Shown in pieces: positions 63,006 to 64,000 of a stretch of 64,000 nt of DNA. Within the stretch, counting starts at the first letter, position 1. Every line of letters starts with the position of its first letter. The DNA comes from Nostoc sp. NMS8. GTDB lineage: Bacteria > Cyanobacteriota > Cyanobacteriia > Cyanobacteriales > Nostocaceae. The DNA lies in NCBI RefSeq assembly GCF_017115045.1, contig NZ_JABXKK010000086.1:62001-126000 (forward strand), written 5' to 3'. The position numbers and the translations under genes are program-made. Under the pieces are notes generated by a model. The model was not told where the DNA came from. It ran no database searches and worked only from the letters and a program-made list of their open reading frames with translations.

Positions 63006-63302
63006 CTAATTCCAATCCTGTTCATCTTTCTTACCGCGACTTTTGTAAATTCCCCCCAAATCGTGGATTTGACGAGTTTTCTCAAAAAGCTCGGCTTCGG
63101 TCAAACCCCACTGTTGCAAGACTTTATCCAGGTCTTTTTGGATGTCTCTTGCCCCTGGAAACCCTTGATAACGCATTTGCAGTCTAGCCAATTCTGCTAA
63201 GTTATAGTCTGTTGCCTCTTGAGCGAGTAATATATCAATAAGGGGGCGATCGCGGTTATAAAGTGGATGTTGTTGATCTTTACCGGCCGTTGCTTCAGTC
63301 AT
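63006..63302 (-). CDS. DUF3288-family protein
   Basis: The 98-aa soluble protein matches the cyanobacteria-specific DUF3288 family. Key parts are DQQHPLYNRDRPLIDILL, ATDYNLAELARLQMRYQGFP, GARDIQKDLDKVLQQWGLT and FEKTRQIHDLGGIYK. It is all-helical. AGGA precedes the ATG. Function is unknown. It sits divergently from clpC with STRRs between. Confidence 0.9.
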   Translation of the reverse strand: MTEATAGKDQQHPLYNRDRPLIDILLAQEATDYNLAELARLQMRYQGFPGARDIQKDLDKVLQQWGLTEAELFEKTRQIHDLGGIYKSRGKKDEQDWN

Positions 63303-63626
63303 TGTTCAGTCCTGAGTGATAAGTTAGGAGTTAGGAGTTAGGAGTAGTGAGTCTTGGTTTTTAAGTTTAGCCGAGAGCAGAGGAGCAGAAAAGACAAAAT
63401 AAAACTTTTGCACTTAAAAGGTAATTGTAAAATTGATAACTCCTTACTTAATTATCACTCCTAACTCACATTAGACGGCAAGTACACCTGATGTCTTACG
63501 GCTCTCACCACTGCCACTTAACTTTAAATAAAGTTACATTAGTCGTTAAGAAAATACAAAAAACTTTAGATGAGGGTGAATTTTATCTCACCCAAAGTCC
63601 AAGCAGCGAGGGAGCAATAACCCATT
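63303..63626. other. clpC / DUF3288 divergent promoter region
   Basis: Three TTAGGAG heptamers occur at 63324-63344, with a further AGTTAG-type remnant near it. The remainder is AT-rich leader of clpC, whose mRNA leader may be long. No gene is present. Confidence 0.55.
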
Positions 63627-64000
63627 ATGTTTGAACACTTCACTTCCGAAGCCATTAGAGTAATTATGTTAGCTCAGGAGGAAGCACGTCGCCTGGGACA
63701 TAACTTCGTAGGAACTGAGCAAATTCTCCTGGGTTTGATGGGAGAAGGAACTGGGGTTGCTGCTAAAGTGCTGGCCGAATTAGGCGTTACCCTCAAAGAT
63801 GCACGTCGCGAGGTAGAAAAAATTATTGGTAGGGGTTCTGGTTTTGTACCACCAGAAATTCCTTTTACTCCTAAGGTAAAAAGCCTCTTCGAGCAATCGT
63901 TTAAAGAAGCTCATAGTCTAGGACAGAATTACATTAACACTGAACACTTACTCTTAGGATTAACTGAGGCTGGTGAAGGTGTCGCCGCTAAAGTACTGCA
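63627..64000 (+). CDS. clpC: ATP-dependent Clp protease ATP-binding subunit ClpC (3' end outside window)
   Basis: The frame opens MFEHFTSEAIRVIMLAQEEA and continues without a stop to the window edge (124 codons). It contains the two Clp_N repeats: LGHNFVGTEQILLGLMGEG with GVAAKVLAELGV, and LGQNYINTEHLLLGLTEAGE with GVAAKVLQ. ClpC is the HSP100 unfoldase partner of ClpP in cyanobacteria and chloroplasts. The full protein should be about 820 aa with two AAA+ modules downstream. Confidence 0.96.
   Translation, partial: MFEHFTSEAIRVIMLAQEEARRLGHNFVGTEQILLGLMGEGTGVAAKVLAELGVTLKDARREVEKIIGRGSGFVPPEIPFTPKVKSLFEQSFKEAHSLGQNYINTEHLLLGLTEAGEGVAAKVL

Noticed and set aside
1..64000. tRNA or rRNA genes
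   Set aside because: No T-loop consensus with a matching acceptor stem and no rRNA-like sequence were noticed when reading; a tRNAscan run would settle it.

Overview
The window looks like the chromosome of a filamentous, probably heterocyst-forming cyanobacterium (Nostoc/Anabaena group). The evidence is the very frequent HIP1 octamer GCGATCGC, heptanucleotide tandem repeats (STRRs), NdhH of the photosynthetic NDH-1 complex, a stand-alone OCP N-terminal-domain protein, a CrtD-like carotenoid desaturase, a CAAD-domain protein, a DUF3288 protein and ClpC. I found no rRNA, tRNA, CRISPR array or complete insertion sequence. Short non-autonomous repeats are abundant.

Layout. 1-9 kb: the end of a CHASE2 Ser/Thr kinase, Hsp20, a degenerating tandem pair of small exported proteins, a broken pentapeptide-repeat gene, a methyltransferase, then a minus-strand run of stress/envelope-type genes (acidic protein, CAAD protein, BON lipoprotein, duplicated GSP17M-like protein). 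9-14.5 kb: a 1040-residue membrane protein with six repeats, a possible 25-codon gene with its own promoter and terminator, and an RTX-type protein whose nonapeptides form a 324-bp higher-order repeat. 14.5-27 kb: ilvD, a small EACC1-like protein paired with a membrane-anchored caspase-like protease, a Na+/H+ antiporter, a saccharopine-dehydrogenase-like protein, crtD, an M16 protease and a fructosamine-kinase-like protein.

26.9-31.5 kb is a decaying CRISPR-Cas remnant: an N-terminally cut WYL protein, a 2OG-Fe(II) oxygenase overlapping cas6, cas4 with a +1 frameshift, a 105-bp MITE-like element, an intact cas1, and cas2 with an in-frame TAG. No effector genes and no array are visible. 31.9-42.4 kb carries Rrf2 and PadR regulators (the latter behind twin hairpins), pentapeptide, DUF2243, DUF4129 and DUF4419 proteins, argD, rsmH and ndhH.

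42.9-54 kb is accessory: a GC-richer alpha/beta hydrolase and an SDR that look acquired, an anion permease, an MFS remnant beside two nested MITEs, an aldo/keto reductase, an exported methyltransferase, a cyclase-family protein, the helical carotenoid protein and a flavoprotein/ferredoxin pair. 54.5-64 kb holds recJ (with two STRR-derived in-frame insertions), a cupin remnant, a divergent SNase, a threonine aldolase-like enzyme, an MlaF/MlaD-type lipid transport pair, a histidine-kinase remnant, a DUF3288 gene and the 5' end of clpC.

The dominant theme is genome plasticity. Several dispersed repeat families and STRRs sit in most intergenic gaps, adjoin broken genes, and in places read into coding sequence. 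The most interesting functional units are the EACC1-like/caspase pair, the oxygenase-cas6 overlap and the eroding adaptation module.
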